The position numbers and the translations under genes are program-made. 64,000 bases of DNA, from the NCBI RefSeq assembly GCF_014323605.1, contig NZ_SCMB01000001.1, positions 1 through 64,000 of the forward strand, given 5' to 3'. Numbering within the stretch: position 1 is the stretch's first letter; every line of letters begins with the position of its first letter. This DNA comes from Lactobacillus kimbladii (GTDB lineage Bacteria > Bacillota > Bacilli > Lactobacillales > Lactobacillaceae). Under the pieces are notes generated by a model, which had not been told where the DNA came from, searched no databases, and saw only the letters and a program-made list of their open reading frames with translations. Shown in pieces: positions 54,725-63,665 of this stretch.

Positions 54725-54850
54725 GGTCAAAACCTCCTTGATTCCGTGCGTGGTTAAAATGGAAAAGTTACCTACTTTTCCTCCCACAATAATAAAAGTA
54801 CTTTAATATATTATCATCTATTTAGTAGTTTTGCAATAATTGACTTATTA

Positions 54851-55399
54851 CTAGCTAATTTTCTTTACTTGATCATAATCAAGCTCAGTGGTTGTAGCAC
54901 GGCCGAACATATCAACGGAAACAAATAATTTGTACTTATCTGGTTGAATTTCAGTAATTTTACCTTCAACGCCATTAAAAGCGCCGTCAATGATCGTAAC
55001 AGTCTCACCAACTTCAAAGTCAATTTGGGGTCTTTTAGCTGGTTCACCTTGTTGACGTAAAAGCCTGTTGACCTCGTCTTCTAGAAGTGGCGATGGCTTA
55101 GAGCCACCGCCATGTGAACCGACAAATCCTGTTACATTTGGTGTGTTCCGCACAACAAACCAACTTTCATCGGTCATTACCATTTCAACAAGAACATAAC
55201 CAGGGAAGATTTTTTCTTCGACTTCTTTTTTCTTGTTGTTAACCTTTTCAATCTTTTCTTGTTCAGGAACCATTACTCGAAAAATATAGTCTTGCATCCC
55301 CATGCTTTGAGCTCGCGACAATAAGTCAGATTTAACCTTGTCTTCGTAACCGGAATAAGTGTGAAGCACATACCATTGCTTTTTAGTAGTTTCTACCAT
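54851..55399 (-). CDS. nusG: Transcription termination/antitermination factor NusG
   Basis: 182 aa. The NGN domain opens with WYVLHTYSGYEDKVKSDLL and includes FPGYVLVEM; the C-terminal KOW domain has GETVTIIDGAFNGVEGKI. It binds RNA polymerase and couples to ribosomes or Rho. A hairpin terminator lies between secE and this gene, so it may have its own promoter. Confidence 0.96.
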   Translation of the reverse strand: MVETTKKQWYVLHTYSGYEDKVKSDLLSRAQSMGMQDYIFRVMVPEQEKIEKVNNKKKEVEEKIFPGYVLVEMVMTDESWFVVRNTPNVTGFVGSHGGGSKPSPLLEDEVNRLLRQQGEPAKRPQIDFEVGETVTIIDGAFNGVEGKITEIQPDKYKLFVSVDMFGRATTTELDYDQVKKIS

Positions 55400-55431
55400 T
55401 ATTACATATTCTCCTTATATTTTTGGCAAAC

Positions 55432-55460
55432 AAAAAAGCCTCTTACGTCAGAGGACTTTT
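55432..55460 (-). terminator. Terminator between secE and nusG
   Basis: On the - strand AAGTCCTCT and AGAGGCTTTTTT pair around GACGTA (arms at 55450-55458 and 55436-55443, one mismatch), followed by TTTTTTGTT. It lies 33 nt before the nusG start. Confidence 0.75.
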
Positions 55461-55501
55461 CTAATTAATATAATTGTACCACAAATCAATCAGCTGCGCT
55501 A

Positions 55502-55672
55502 TTACATAACTATTTGTGTAACATTAGTAAATAGCAGATCAAGTAAACCTAAATACGCAGCAAACAAAATCGAGGAAACAATTACGATTGCAGTGTCGTG
55601 CCGGTTTTGTTTTGCTGTTGGCCAAGTAACCAGCTTCATTTCCTCAACTACACTCTTAAAGAATTTAACCAT
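55502..55672 (-). CDS. secE: Preprotein translocase subunit SecE
   Basis: Short SecE of 56 aa: MVKFFKSVVEEMKLVTWPT, then the single transmembrane helix (AIVIVSSILFAAYLGLLDLLF). The amphipathic helix with KLVTWP is the family mark; it clamps SecY. Read directly from the sequence. It follows rpmG and precedes nusG, the usual order. Confidence 0.94.
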   Translation of the reverse strand: MVKFFKSVVEEMKLVTWPTAKQNRHDTAIVIVSSILFAAYLGLLDLLFTNVTQIVM

Positions 55673-55675
55673 AAT

Positions 55676-55825
55676 TTACCTCGTTTCTTTGTGTAATGTC
55701 ATTTTACCGCAATGCTTACAATATTTTTTCAATTCAAGTCGCTGAGTGCGATTCTTACTTGCAGCGATTGAGTAATTACGAGAGCCGCAAATGCTGCAAG
55801 CTAATGATGCTTTTTTCACTGCCAT
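55676..55825 (-). CDS. rpmG: 50S ribosomal protein L33
   Basis: 49 aa: [19 protein letters not shown], ending [13 protein letters not shown]. Two CxxC pairs (CSIC, CKHC) make this the zinc-binding type, whose expression does not depend on zinc starvation. Read directly from sequence. It ends 3 nt before the secE start. Confidence 0.94.
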   Translation of the reverse strand: MAVKKASLACSICGSRNYSIAASKNRTQRLELKKYCKHCGKMTLHKETR

Positions 55826-55916
55826 AATCTCACTTCCAAACTATTGTATTTTAGCAAAAATGGCTAACTTAAGCAATTAATTTAATAATTACTTGTAAAT
55901 CTTACTTATTACATAA

Positions 55917-55948
55917 CAAAAGCAGCTGCTCTTTCAAGCAGCTGCTTA
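55917..55948 (-). terminator. Terminator after the 72-aa protein gene
   Basis: AGCAGCTGCT (55921-55930) is repeated as AGCAGCTGCT (55937-55946), which is self-complementary, giving a 10- to 11-bp GC-rich stem with a CTTTCA loop; the - strand continues TTTTGTT. Confidence 0.8.
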
Positions 55949-56003
55949 AGAGTGGCCAAACAAATGCGTGACCACAGTGCGTAGAACATTGTATTAGTCG
56001 GAT

Positions 56004-56222
56004 TTACTTCTTAAGATTTTCATTAACGAAGGATTCGATTTTATCGTCAGAGTCTTTCAGGAATGGAAGCATAGCTTCTTCCGTCTTAATGGTATCTCTG
56101 CCATTCTTTTCCATAAAATAATCCCAAAGGGCATCTCTAACTGGAATATCTGAGTCACTCCAGTCAAAAACTTCTTTCATGTGACGATCCAACAATGCAG
56201 TCTTCATAACTTCATCAGCCAT
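56004..56222 (-). CDS. Small acidic protein of unknown function
   Basis: 72 aa, acidic, with one Trp-rich segment: [26 protein letters not shown]. No signal or membrane helix. It has a strong GGAGGTAG ribosome site 7 nt before ATG, its own promoter and its own terminator, so it is a well-supported real gene, though I do not recognise the family. Between a sigma factor gene and rpmG. Confidence 0.75.
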   Translation of the reverse strand: MADEVMKTALLDRHMKEVFDWSDSDIPVRDALWDYFMEKNGRDTIKTEEAMLPFLKDSDDKIESFVNENLKK

Positions 56223-56257
56223 CTTAACTACCTCCTAAAATTTATTCTACAATAACA

Positions 56258-56283
56258 ATTATACCGCAATTTCTAGATGTCAA
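56258..56283 (-). promoter_or_regulatory. Promoter of the 72-aa protein gene
   Basis: On the - strand a consensus TATAAT (-10, 56258-56263). Upstream are TTGACA (56278-56283, spacer only 14) and TAGTTG (spacer 17). The -10 is convincing; which -35 is used is uncertain. Confidence 0.55.
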
Positions 56284-56292
56284 CTATAAAAA

Positions 56293-56868
56293 CTAATTGA
56301 GCAATGTTTGGCGCATTTTTTGCGCCAGACGTGAGCGTGCTCTTGATAAAGTTAATTTACTAATTTTTAGTTTCTCGATAACATCTTTTTGTTTGATTAC
56401 ACCCAAGCCTACTAACAATGCATTAGCCTCTAAAGTAGACAATCTGCCTGTTAAAATAGCAATATTTTCACTTAAAGGAATTTCTGGTATAGAAACAAAT
56501 GATTTATTTAATGGCATTAAATTGTTTTTCTTGGCTGTTTCTAGCGAAACTGATTGTTTTAACGCCTGCCTGCGATAGGCATTATCATATCTCACAAGTG
56601 AACGTGCATGATTAATCAGTCGTGTTTTAAAATAGCTGCCAAATTTTCCTTTATTTAAGTCAAAACTTTTCGCCGAATCATGACAAATAATCATTGCATC
56701 CTGTTCCCAATCTTGGTTGTCATAATAGCGCACGTGATACATGCCTTTCACTTTGTTAATTAATGGCTTATAGCGAAAACATAAGTCTAATAAAGCTTCA
56801 TCCTCACCATTTTTTATTTGCTTAATAAGTTCCGCCTCACTTTTAATATTTATTCCAGTATTCTTCAT
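56293..56868 (-). CDS. RNA polymerase sigma-70 family factor (SigH/ComX-like)
   Basis: 191 aa. Region 2 runs from LCFRYKPLINKVKGMYH to QDWEQDAMIICHDSAKSFDLNKGKFGSYFKTRLIN (in parts) and includes the core-binding and -10-binding helices; region 4 (QKDVIEKLKISKLTLSRARSRLAQKM) is an HTH for the -35. Like SigH of lactobacilli and ComX of streptococci, it may control competence genes; the regulon is not visible here. Basic (Lys/Arg-rich). ATG start. Confidence 0.85.
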   Translation of the reverse strand: MKNTGINIKSEAELIKQIKNGEDEALLDLCFRYKPLINKVKGMYHVRYYDNQDWEQDAMIICHDSAKSFDLNKGKFGSYFKTRLINHARSLVRYDNAYRRQALKQSVSLETAKKNNLMPLNKSFVSIPEIPLSENIAILTGRLSTLEANALLVGLGVIKQKDVIEKLKISKLTLSRARSRLAQKMRQTLLN

Positions 56869-57043
56869 TTCATTGCTCCTATTTAAATTTTTATTGAAGA
56901 ATACAGTAACTAACTAAGCCCAAAAATCGAACCTAAGTTCAAACTCAGCAACTATTTTTTACTGTTAGCTCGGCTGCAACAAAAAACCAAATTTGTTGAA
57001 AGCGCATTAAATAAAAAAGAGAATATTACTTTATTTGACCATA

Positions 57044-57071
57044 AAAATACACTCTGACTAATCAGAGTGTA
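57044..57071 (-). terminator. Terminator after rlmB
   Basis: TACACTCTGA (57048-57057) and TCAGAGTGTA (57062-57071) form a perfect 10-bp stem with a four-base loop; the - strand continues TTTTTATG. Confidence 0.8.
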
Positions 57072-57078
57072 AGTAAAA

Positions 57079-57834
57079 CTATTTAAGAGGATTGCGGCTG
57101 TTAAGCATCTGATAAAGCAAAACGCCTGTCGCAACACTAGCATTCAGTGATTGCACATGACCCACTATAGGTAAAGTCAGCATTTGGTCCATCTGCTCTT
57201 TAAGAAGGCGTGAAATTCCTTTGCCTTCATTGCCGATTACCAAAACAGTTTTGCCATTACTGTTCCACAGACGATAATCTGTACCTTTCATATCAGTACC
57301 AAAAAGCCAATAGCCACGTTTTTTTAATACCTTCGCAGTTTGCACCAGATTATTTACCCTGGCTACTGGCACGTAATCAATTGCTCCAGTTGAAGTTTTA
57401 GCTACAACAGAAGTCAATCCGGTAGCACGTCTTTTAGGAATAATAATGCCATCGACTCCAGTAGCATCTGCTGTTCTCAAAATGGAGCCTAAATTATGAG
57501 GATCTTCAATTGAATCAAGCATCAGTAAAAACGGTTCGTGATTGCTGCGGTCAAATTGATCGAGCAGTTGATCCAGATCGGCATATTCAAAACTAGCTAC
57601 CGTTAAAACTAATCCTTGGTGATTTTCACCTTGAACTAATCTATCAAGTTTGTTTTTGGGTACTGTTTGGACAATTAATCCCTTCTGCTTAGCCAAGGTA
57701 AATACTTGATTGGCAAAATTTTCTTTAATACCCTGCTGTAAAAATATTTTGTTGATATGATCGGCATCTTGGGTTTTTAAATAATCCAGTCCTGCATGCC
57801 TGCCAAAAACAAAGTCTTTGTCACTTGAAGTCAT
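57079..57834 (-). CDS. rlmB: 23S rRNA (guanosine2251-2'-O)-methyltransferase RlmB
   Basis: SPOUT methyltransferase, 251 aa. N-terminal substrate-binding domain (DFVFGRHAGLDYL) and the C-terminal knotted SPOUT fold with DSIEDPHNLGSILRTADATG, VIGNEGKGIS and SLNASVATGVLLY. I start it at ATG 57834 (MTSSDK), 14 nt inside the mrnC end; an ATG at 57858 would add MKMGASRN. Confidence 0.94.
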   Translation of the reverse strand: MTSSDKDFVFGRHAGLDYLKTQDADHINKIFLQQGIKENFANQVFTLAKQKGLIVQTVPKNKLDRLVQGENHQGLVLTVASFEYADLDQLLDQFDRSNHEPFLLMLDSIEDPHNLGSILRTADATGVDGIIIPKRRATGLTSVVAKTSTGAIDYVPVARVNNLVQTAKVLKKRGYWLFGTDMKGTDYRLWNSNGKTVLVIGNEGKGISRLLKEQMDQMLTLPIVGHVQSLNASVATGVLLYQMLNSRNPLK

Positions 57835-58264
57835 ATTCCTCGATGCCCCCATTTTCAATTGTTTTAATACACCATTCGGTCAGCTGCTTTATACGATCTT
57901 TTTTGTTTAAGAGTTCTAAGTATCCCCAAACAGCTTCAAAACCGGTAGATAACTGATAAGTAGCTAAACTGGTATTTTTTGCTTTAGTATAAGTTTTCGA
58001 ATTGCGACCGCGGTGAAAAGTTGCCACTTCATCTTCAGAAAGCAAATTTTCTTCCTGAAGTTTGGAAATTAATGCTGCCTGCGCTTTGGCCGACACATAA
58101 TGAGTAGCTCTTCTTTGCAAGACTTGGGGTTTAACAATACCACATTTAATTAAATGCCTCCTAATAAAGATTTCATAAACTGCATCCCCTAGATAAGCTA
58201 ATGTTTGCCCATTTAAAGTATCCGGATTAACATCATTTTCTATCATTTTTTTAGTTTGATTCAC
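57821..58264 (-). CDS. mrnC: Mini-ribonuclease III
   Basis: RNase III-like nuclease without a dsRNA-binding domain; trims 23S rRNA ends. 147 aa with NGQTLAYLGDAVYEIFIRRHL, the acidic catalytic helix (Asp/Glu) and RGRNSKTYTKAKN. I start it at GTG 58264, which has AAGGTGG at the right distance. That ribosome site is inherited from a leftover copy of the cysS 3' end just upstream (58260-58345). Confidence 0.92.
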   Translation of the reverse strand: MNQTKKMIENDVNPDTLNGQTLAYLGDAVYEIFIRRHLIKCGIVKPQVLQRRATHYVSAKAQAALISKLQEENLLSEDEVATFHRGRNSKTYTKAKNTSLATYQLSTGFEAVWGYLELLNKKDRIKQLTEWCIKTIENGGIEEYDFK

Positions 58265-58345
58265 GTAGCCACCTTGTTCCTTTAGGTGTATCTTCAACTG
58301 TAATTACCCATTTGCTTGAGTTCCATCACGTAGAGCACCATGATT
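58260..58345 (-). pseudogene. Relic duplicate of the cysS 3' end
   Basis: On the - strand, CAAATGGGTA and the following GAAGATACACC, GGAACAAGGTGG and TACGTGAAT match the last about 80 bp of the intact cysS (59117-59200) at nearly every base. Two single-base insertions shift the frame and about ten substitutions accumulate. It abuts mrnC. It shows that the toxin-antitoxin genes entered at the cysS 3' end and the displaced end has decayed. Confidence 0.85.
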
Positions 58346-58366
58346 TTTTTAAATTAATTTTTGAGT

Positions 58367-58717
58367 CTATTGTTTTTTATATTTTACCGAGCTATCAAGT
58401 CCATTAAATAACTTTGAATGGCTACCGACTCTCAATCCAACTACAATTAACTTATTTTCTACAATTCTATATATTACAACAACATTATTACTTTCAACAG
58501 GTGCCTTCCCTTTTTCAGGAGTTCGAACATGAAAATCACGATAACCCTCTAAGCGACCAGTTAAAGCATGATCCATAAATTCAGCTGGTAATTGATGATT
58601 TTCGCAAAGTAAATCAATGTCAGCCATCACATCATCAATTATTGTTTTATCAATACGAGCTAGTTCTTTTAAATCTTTTTGAAAATCTTTTCTAGGAATA
58701 AATCTTAGTCTTTTCAT
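58367..58717 (-). CDS. YafQ/RelE-family mRNA interferase toxin
   Basis: 116 aa. YafQ-like pattern: LPAEFMDHALTGRLEGYRDFHVR (His near 50 and 65), VVVIYRI, and GLRVGSHSKLF (Arg, His and Phe of the catalytic C-terminus). YafQ-type RelE fold toxins cut mRNA on the ribosome. An extra loop, TPEKGKAPVESNN, replaces the Asp-Trp of E. coli YafQ. It overlaps the antitoxin gene by 4 nt (ATGA), so the two are coupled. The antitoxin is of the Phd/YefM, not the DinJ, type. Confidence 0.8.
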   Translation of the reverse strand: MKRLRFIPRKDFQKDLKELARIDKTIIDDVMADIDLLCENHQLPAEFMDHALTGRLEGYRDFHVRTPEKGKAPVESNNVVVIYRIVENKLIVVGLRVGSHSKLFNGLDSSVKYKKQ

Positions 58718-59010
58718 CTCTTAAATTGTTGCCAAAATTCTGTCCAGTTATCCTTATCTATTACAGGATCATTGTCATTCAGTATACCTAATTCAATTAA
58801 CTTGTCCCTTGCTACAGCGTGATCCGTAGTTCCCTCTTTGGTCTTAGCAAATAATTCCAAATATTCATATTTTTCCAACTTTTTAGTTGAAATAACAGCA
58901 ACTGCACGATTTTTTGGTCGGGTAATATAAATTGTATCATCATTATCATTTACAAGATCCAAGCAAGATTTAATATTATTTCTAAAATAAGTTTGATTCA
59001 GTGTTTCCAT
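58714..59010 (-). CDS. Phd/YefM-family antitoxin
   Basis: 98 aa. N-terminal METLNQTYFRNNIKSCLDLVNDND and IYITRPKNRAVAVISTKKLEKYEYLEL fit the Phd/YefM DNA-binding domain; the C-terminal half is the toxin-binding tail. I chose ATG 59010, with GGTGAG close upstream; an ATG at 59031 would add MKVMVRY. A YefM-type operator with two TGTACA cores lies at 59037-59064. Confidence 0.85.
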   Translation of the reverse strand: METLNQTYFRNNIKSCLDLVNDNDDTIYITRPKNRAVAVISTKKLEKYEYLELFAKTKEGTTDHAVARDKLIELGILNDNDPVIDKDNWTEFWQQFKR

Positions 59011-59036
59011 ATATCTCACCATCACTTTCAACTATA

Positions 59037-59064
59037 AAAAGTGTACACTATTATGTACACTTTT
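59037..59064. promoter_or_regulatory. Operator of the toxin-antitoxin operon (paired TGTACA cores)
   Basis: AAAAGTGTACA (59037-59047), CTATTA, TGTACACTTTT (59054-59064): perfect symmetric arms. TGTACA occurs twice, 12 bp apart centre to centre, the spacing reported for YefM-YoeB operators (family knowledge). Just upstream of the antitoxin, so it probably overlaps the promoter. Confidence 0.75.
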
Positions 59065-59116
59065 CCCAGCTTAATGATTCATTGTTATCAAATTAAATCA
59101 TGCATTTAAATAAATC

Positions 59117-60541
59117 TTATTCACGTAACCACCTTGTTCCTTGTGGTGTATCTTCTACTGTAATACCCATTTGTTTGAGTTCATCCCGTAACGCATCGCT
59201 TTGAGCCCAGTCCCTGTTTTTACGCGCCTCTTCGCGCTTTTTGATCAGCTCTTGGACCTTTTTGTCGTCGCTTTTATTATTAACATTAATTAATTTTTGA
59301 ACATCTATTCCAAAAATAGCTAACCACTTTATCAACAATTCTAGAGAATTGTTAAGCGCATCTTTATCTGCATTTTTAGCATTAATATTAGCATTTATTT
59401 CTGGTAATAAATCGTAAATGGCAGTTAAAGCATTCTGAACATTAAAATCATCATCCATGGCATTAATAAATTTGTGCTGAGTGTCTTGAATTTTATTGAC
59501 TAAAGTTTCTGACTTTTGGCTCGTTGATCCATCCTTAAGTCGATATTTAAGATTGTTAAGAGTATTTTTAAACCTCTGCAAAATAATTTGCGCTTGTTTT
59601 AAATTATCAGTCGAATAATTAATTTGCCTTCTGTACTGAACACTGGCCATAAAGAAGCGCAAGACTTGTGGATCAATTTTTTGCAACAAATCATGTACAG
59701 TTACAAAGTTATGCAATGACTTGGACATTTTTTCTGCATCTGCTCCAACTGTAACAAAGCCATTATGCATCCAATAGTGAACAAACGGTTTGCCTGTTGC
59801 TGCTTCACTTTGAGCAATTTCATTTTCATGATGAGGAAATTCCAAATCTTGACCACCACCATGAATATCAATTGTTTCACCTAAATATTTTGTAGCCATT
59901 ACTGAACATTCAATATGCCAACCGGGACGGCCCTTGCCCCAAGGAGAAGCCCAAGCTATTTCATCAGGTTTCTTTTGCTTTTTCCATAAAGCAAAATCTA
60001 TTGGGTCCTCTTTACGTTTTTGTTCTTCTTCATTAACATGCTCAGAAGCACCCTCTTCAAGCTCTGCAAGATTTTGGCTGCTAAGAGCACCATAATTTTT
60101 AAATTTTCTGGTACGATAATAAACATCACCATCTGACTCATAAGCATAACCCTTAGAAATCAGCTTTTGGATAAATTTAATAATTTCGTTGACTTCGTGA
60201 GTTGCACGGGGATTTTTAGTTGCCGGCTTAACGTTTAAAGCTGCAATATCTTCACGATATGCTTTAATGTAGCGCTCAGCTAATTCAGGCACAGTAACAT
60301 TTTCAGCTTTAGCCTCAGCGATCATTTTATCGTCTACGTCAGTAAAATTGGACACAAAATTTACCCTAAAACCGCGAAATTCTAGATAGCGCCTAATGGT
60401 GTCGAAAGCAATAACGCTCCTGGCATTACCAATGTGAATATAATTATATACAGTTGGTCCACAAACATACATTGTTACCTGACCTGGGTTTATCGGCTTA
60501 AATTCTTCTTTAGTATTAGTTAAAGTGTTGTAAATTTTCAC
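59117..60541 (-). CDS. cysS: Cysteine-tRNA ligase
   Basis: Class I synthetase, 474 aa. [15 protein letters not shown] (zinc Cys and HIGH-type motif, about 28-42), zinc ligands ECSVM and HHENE, and KMSKSLHNF (KMSKS loop). The start is GTG at 60541. The last 80 bp have a decayed duplicate at 58260, beyond the toxin-antitoxin pair, so this 3' end was probably supplied by the inserting DNA. No T-box is visible in the 174 bp upstream. Confidence 0.95.
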   Translation of the reverse strand: MKIYNTLTNTKEEFKPINPGQVTMYVCGPTVYNYIHIGNARSVIAFDTIRRYLEFRGFRVNFVSNFTDVDDKMIAEAKAENVTVPELAERYIKAYREDIAALNVKPATKNPRATHEVNEIIKFIQKLISKGYAYESDGDVYYRTRKFKNYGALSSQNLAELEEGASEHVNEEEQKRKEDPIDFALWKKQKKPDEIAWASPWGKGRPGWHIECSVMATKYLGETIDIHGGGQDLEFPHHENEIAQSEAATGKPFVHYWMHNGFVTVGADAEKMSKSLHNFVTVHDLLQKIDPQVLRFFMASVQYRRQINYSTDNLKQAQIILQRFKNTLNNLKYRLKDGSTSQKSETLVNKIQDTQHKFINAMDDDFNVQNALTAIYDLLPEINANINAKNADKDALNNSLELLIKWLAIFGIDVQKLINVNNKSDDKKVQELIKKREEARKNRDWAQSDALRDELKQMGITVEDTPQGTRWLRE

Positions 60542-60663
60542 TGTGGCTAACTGACCTTTCTACATTCTAAATCTTATTTTACCAGAAACTTTAATCAATT
60601 TTTTCAACCAAAAGTTTACAATCTTGTTTTTTGCCATAATCAGGTTTTGCCTAACTGCAAGTT

Positions 60664-60710
60664 AAAACAGCGTATTTCTCCCATTCAATAATAGAATAAT
60701 ACGCTGTTTT
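60664..60710 (-). terminator. Terminator after gltX
   Basis: AAAACAGCGTATT (60664-60676) is complementary to AATACGCTGTTTT (60698-60710), a 13-bp stem. The - strand continues AACTTGC, so the T tail is the TTTT of the stem base. Confidence 0.7.
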
Positions 60711-60715
60711 GATAA

Positions 60716-62215
60716 CTATAAGCCGTTTTCACTCATTTGCTTGAGAGTTAAATCTAAATGCTCTAACACACGCTTTTTGCCTAAAAGCTCCATAGCTTCA
60801 CCAATTCCTGGTCCCACCATTGATCTGGTAGTAGCAATTCTAATTGGCATGAATAAACGTCTACCTTTAATTCCTGTTGCCTTACGAGTTGCTTGTACAG
60901 CATTCATTATTTGAGGAGCAGTAAACCGTGGAATCAAATCAATTTGCTTCTTAAATTCTTCAATTACCGGTCTAGCGTCATCTTTACGAATTTCTTCAAT
61001 TTCTTTTTCACTTAAGTCTTTAGGAGCATTAAAGAAAATTTTTGCTAGGTCAACGATCTGCTTTGTATATGACATTTGAACAGAATAGATGTTAACTAAC
61101 TGTCTGACCCACTCCATTTTTTCCGGATTTGGATCTTTTTCAACCAAACCTGCTTCTTGCAAATTATTAAGTGCCAAGTCTAAAAGAGTATCACGATCAG
61201 CCTTTTTAATATACTGGTTGTTAATCCACTCCAATTTCTTCTGATCAAAAGCAGCAGGAGAATTAGATAATCTTGCCGGATCAAATTGTTTAATTAACTC
61301 ACGTTGGCTGAAAATCTCGCTTTCACCAACTGGAGACCAGCCTAATAATGTAATAAAGTTAAACATTGCATCAGGTAGATAACCAAGATCTCTGTATTGC
61401 TCAATGAATTGTAAAACAGATTCATCACGCTTTGAAAGTTTTTTACCAGTTTCCGAATTAATAATTAAAGTCATGTGACCAAATTTTGGCGGCTCCCAGC
61501 CTAGAGCCTCATAAACTGCTAATTGCTTAGGCGTGTTTGAAACGTGATCATCTCCACGCAAAACGTGAGTAATTTTCATCAGGTGATCATCAATTACCAC
61601 TGCAAAATTGTAAGTAGGCATGCCATCGCGTTTTTGAATGACAAAATCGCCACCGATAGTATCAGACTCAAAACTAAGATGACCCTTAACAATATCATCC
61701 CAAGAATATGTTTCCATTTCAGGAATATGGATACGAACAACAGGCTTTAAGCCCTTTGCCTTTGCCTGCTCTTGCTTTTCAGCAATCTCATCTGCTGTCA
61801 TTCCTTCATATTCATACGTGTAATGAGGTGCAATGCCCATTGCACGTTGTTCTTCACGCTGCTCTTCTAATTCTTCCTCAGTTTTATAAGAGTAATAAGC
61901 TTTACCTTCATCAACCAGCTGCTTAATGTACTTGTTATAGATGTCTTTTCGTTCAGATTGACGATATGGACCATAATCGCCACCCTTGTCAGGACCTTCA
62001 TCCCAATCAATACCAAGCCAGTGCAAGTTTTCCATTTGCGACTCTGAACCGCCTGCAACATTACGCTTCTGGTCAGTATCCTCAATTCTCAAAACAAAAG
62101 TTCCCTTATTATGACGCGCAAATAAATAATTAAATAGCGCAGTTCGTGCATTTCCAATGTGTAAGTGCCCTGTTGGACTTGGGGCATATCTTACCCGAAT
62201 TTTTTGTTTAGCCAA
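60716..62215 (-). CDS. gltX: Glutamate-tRNA ligase
   Basis: 499 aa. Class I motifs [16 protein letters not shown] (about 12-27) and KLSKRDES near 257. It is the non-discriminating type usual in lactobacilli, charging both tRNA-Glu and tRNA-Gln, with amidation by GatCAB (family inference). The start is TTG at 62215. Between radA and cysS, as in Bacillus. Confidence 0.96.
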   Translation of the reverse strand: MAKQKIRVRYAPSPTGHLHIGNARTALFNYLFARHNKGTFVLRIEDTDQKRNVAGGSESQMENLHWLGIDWDEGPDKGGDYGPYRQSERKDIYNKYIKQLVDEGKAYYSYKTEEELEEQREEQRAMGIAPHYTYEYEGMTADEIAEKQEQAKAKGLKPVVRIHIPEMETYSWDDIVKGHLSFESDTIGGDFVIQKRDGMPTYNFAVVIDDHLMKITHVLRGDDHVSNTPKQLAVYEALGWEPPKFGHMTLIINSETGKKLSKRDESVLQFIEQYRDLGYLPDAMFNFITLLGWSPVGESEIFSQRELIKQFDPARLSNSPAAFDQKKLEWINNQYIKKADRDTLLDLALNNLQEAGLVEKDPNPEKMEWVRQLVNIYSVQMSYTKQIVDLAKIFFNAPKDLSEKEIEEIRKDDARPVIEEFKKQIDLIPRFTAPQIMNAVQATRKATGIKGRRLFMPIRIATTRSMVGPGIGEAMELLGKKRVLEHLDLTLKQMSENGL

Positions 62216-62288
62216 AATTCATGCCTCTTTCAAAAGTAAATATAAACAATTTAAGTTTACGCGTAATAGAAAAAAAGTTCAATGTTCG

Positions 62289-63665
62289 TTAGCCTAAAAC
62301 TAGTTTTAAGGCTTGCGGAATACTTGAAATGGGAATAACTTCAATTCCAGCATTCTTTAGACTTGCGCGCATATTGTGCTTCGGAATAAAAATACGCTTA
62401 AAACCGGTTTTAGCAGCTTCTTTAATACGTGCATCTATTTGGTTGACGCGTCTGACCTCACCAGTCAAGCCAACTTCACCAACAAAACAATCAGTTGGCA
62501 AAATTTCCTGATTTTTATAACTTGATGCGATAGCCATGACGACAGCTAAGTCAACTGCCGGTTCGTTCAAGCGAATTCCACCAGTAGCAGTTAAATATAC
62601 ATCCTGATTTTGCAACATCAAGTTGCCTCGTTTTTCTAGAACAGCCAGCAATAATCCCGCTCGATTATAGTCAATGCCCGAAGTAGTTCTTTTGGCATAA
62701 CCAAAAGCTGTGGGCGTAACCAAAGCCTGAATTTCTGCCAAAATAGGTCTTGTTCCTTCAAGAGAGACAACAATCGCGGAACCAGTAGATTTGGGCAACC
62801 GTTCATCTAAAAATATAGCTGAAGGATTAGTAACTTCTTTTAAACCTTTATTAACCATTTCAAACATGCCTATTTCATTAGCAGCACCAAATCTGTTTTT
62901 CACAGAATGTAAAATACGGTAGGCATGGTGTTCATCACCCTCAAAATAAAGAACGGTATCTACCATGTGCTCTAGGATTTTAGGACCGGCAATCGCACCT
63001 TCTTTTGTCACGTGCCCAATAACAAAAACGGTAATCGCATCCATTTTGGCAATCTTCATTAGTTCACTAGTAACTTCTCTTACCTGTGAAGCTGATCCCG
63101 TCATTGAATCTAAGCTTGGTTCATTCATTGTCTGAATTGAGTCAATGACAACAAAATCGGGCTCTAGCTCGGAAATTTGTTGGCGAATGTCTTCCATGTC
63201 TGTTTCAGGATAAAGCATCATATCATTAGCTGGCAGTCCTAAACGGTCAGCCCGTAGCTTAATCTGATTGGCTGATTCTTCCCCCGAAACATACAGCACT
63301 TTATATTGATTTGCAAGTTCGCTCATAATTTGCAACATTAAAGTTGACTTGCCAATGCCAGGGTCGCCGCCAATCAAAACTAATGAACCTGGAACAATAC
63401 CTCCGCCTAAAACTCTGTTGAGCTCTTCCATACTGGTTTGTACACGTTCTTCTTTTTCTGCCTTAACATTTTCCAATTTAACCGGTTCACTAATTCCGGT
63501 TTTCTTGATAAGCCTGCTGGGACTGCCTTTAGTTGAACGGTTTTGCACTGCTTCAGTTTCTTTTTCAAACTGATTCCAAGCGCCGCAATTGGGACAGCGC
63601 CCTAAATAACTAGCAGAAATGTAACCACAAGAACGACATTTATACTTTGTTTTTAGTTTTGCCAT
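62289..63665 (-). CDS. radA: DNA repair protein RadA
   Basis: 458 aa. N-terminal zinc finger CRSCGYISASYLGRCPNCG, RecA-like core with Walker A GGDPGIGKSTL near 96, the RadA motif KNRFG near 254, and a C-terminal Lon protease-like domain without catalysis. It promotes branch migration and template switching in recombination. Starts one base after the dut stop. Confidence 0.96.
   Translation of the reverse strand: MAKLKTKYKCRSCGYISASYLGRCPNCGAWNQFEKETEAVQNRSTKGSPSRLIKKTGISEPVKLENVKAEKEERVQTSMEELNRVLGGGIVPGSLVLIGGDPGIGKSTLMLQIMSELANQYKVLYVSGEESANQIKLRADRLGLPANDMMLYPETDMEDIRQQISELEPDFVVIDSIQTMNEPSLDSMTGSASQVREVTSELMKIAKMDAITVFVIGHVTKEGAIAGPKILEHMVDTVLYFEGDEHHAYRILHSVKNRFGAANEIGMFEMVNKGLKEVTNPSAIFLDERLPKSTGSAIVVSLEGTRPILAEIQALVTPTAFGYAKRTTSGIDYNRAGLLLAVLEKRGNLMLQNQDVYLTATGGIRLNEPAVDLAVVMAIASSYKNQEILPTDCFVGEVGLTGEVRRVNQIDARIKEAAKTGFKRIFIPKHNMRASLKNAGIEVIPISSIPQALKLVLG

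Noticed and set aside
55949-56003. Short structured-looking stretch AGTGGCCA...GTGACCACAG, considered as an RNA gene
   Set aside because: No tRNA or known small-RNA features, and it lies between a stop codon and its terminator.
60542-60663. T-box leader upstream of cysS
   Set aside because: The region is short and lacks the T-box sequence and a specifier stem; the hairpin at 60664-60710 is the gltX terminator.
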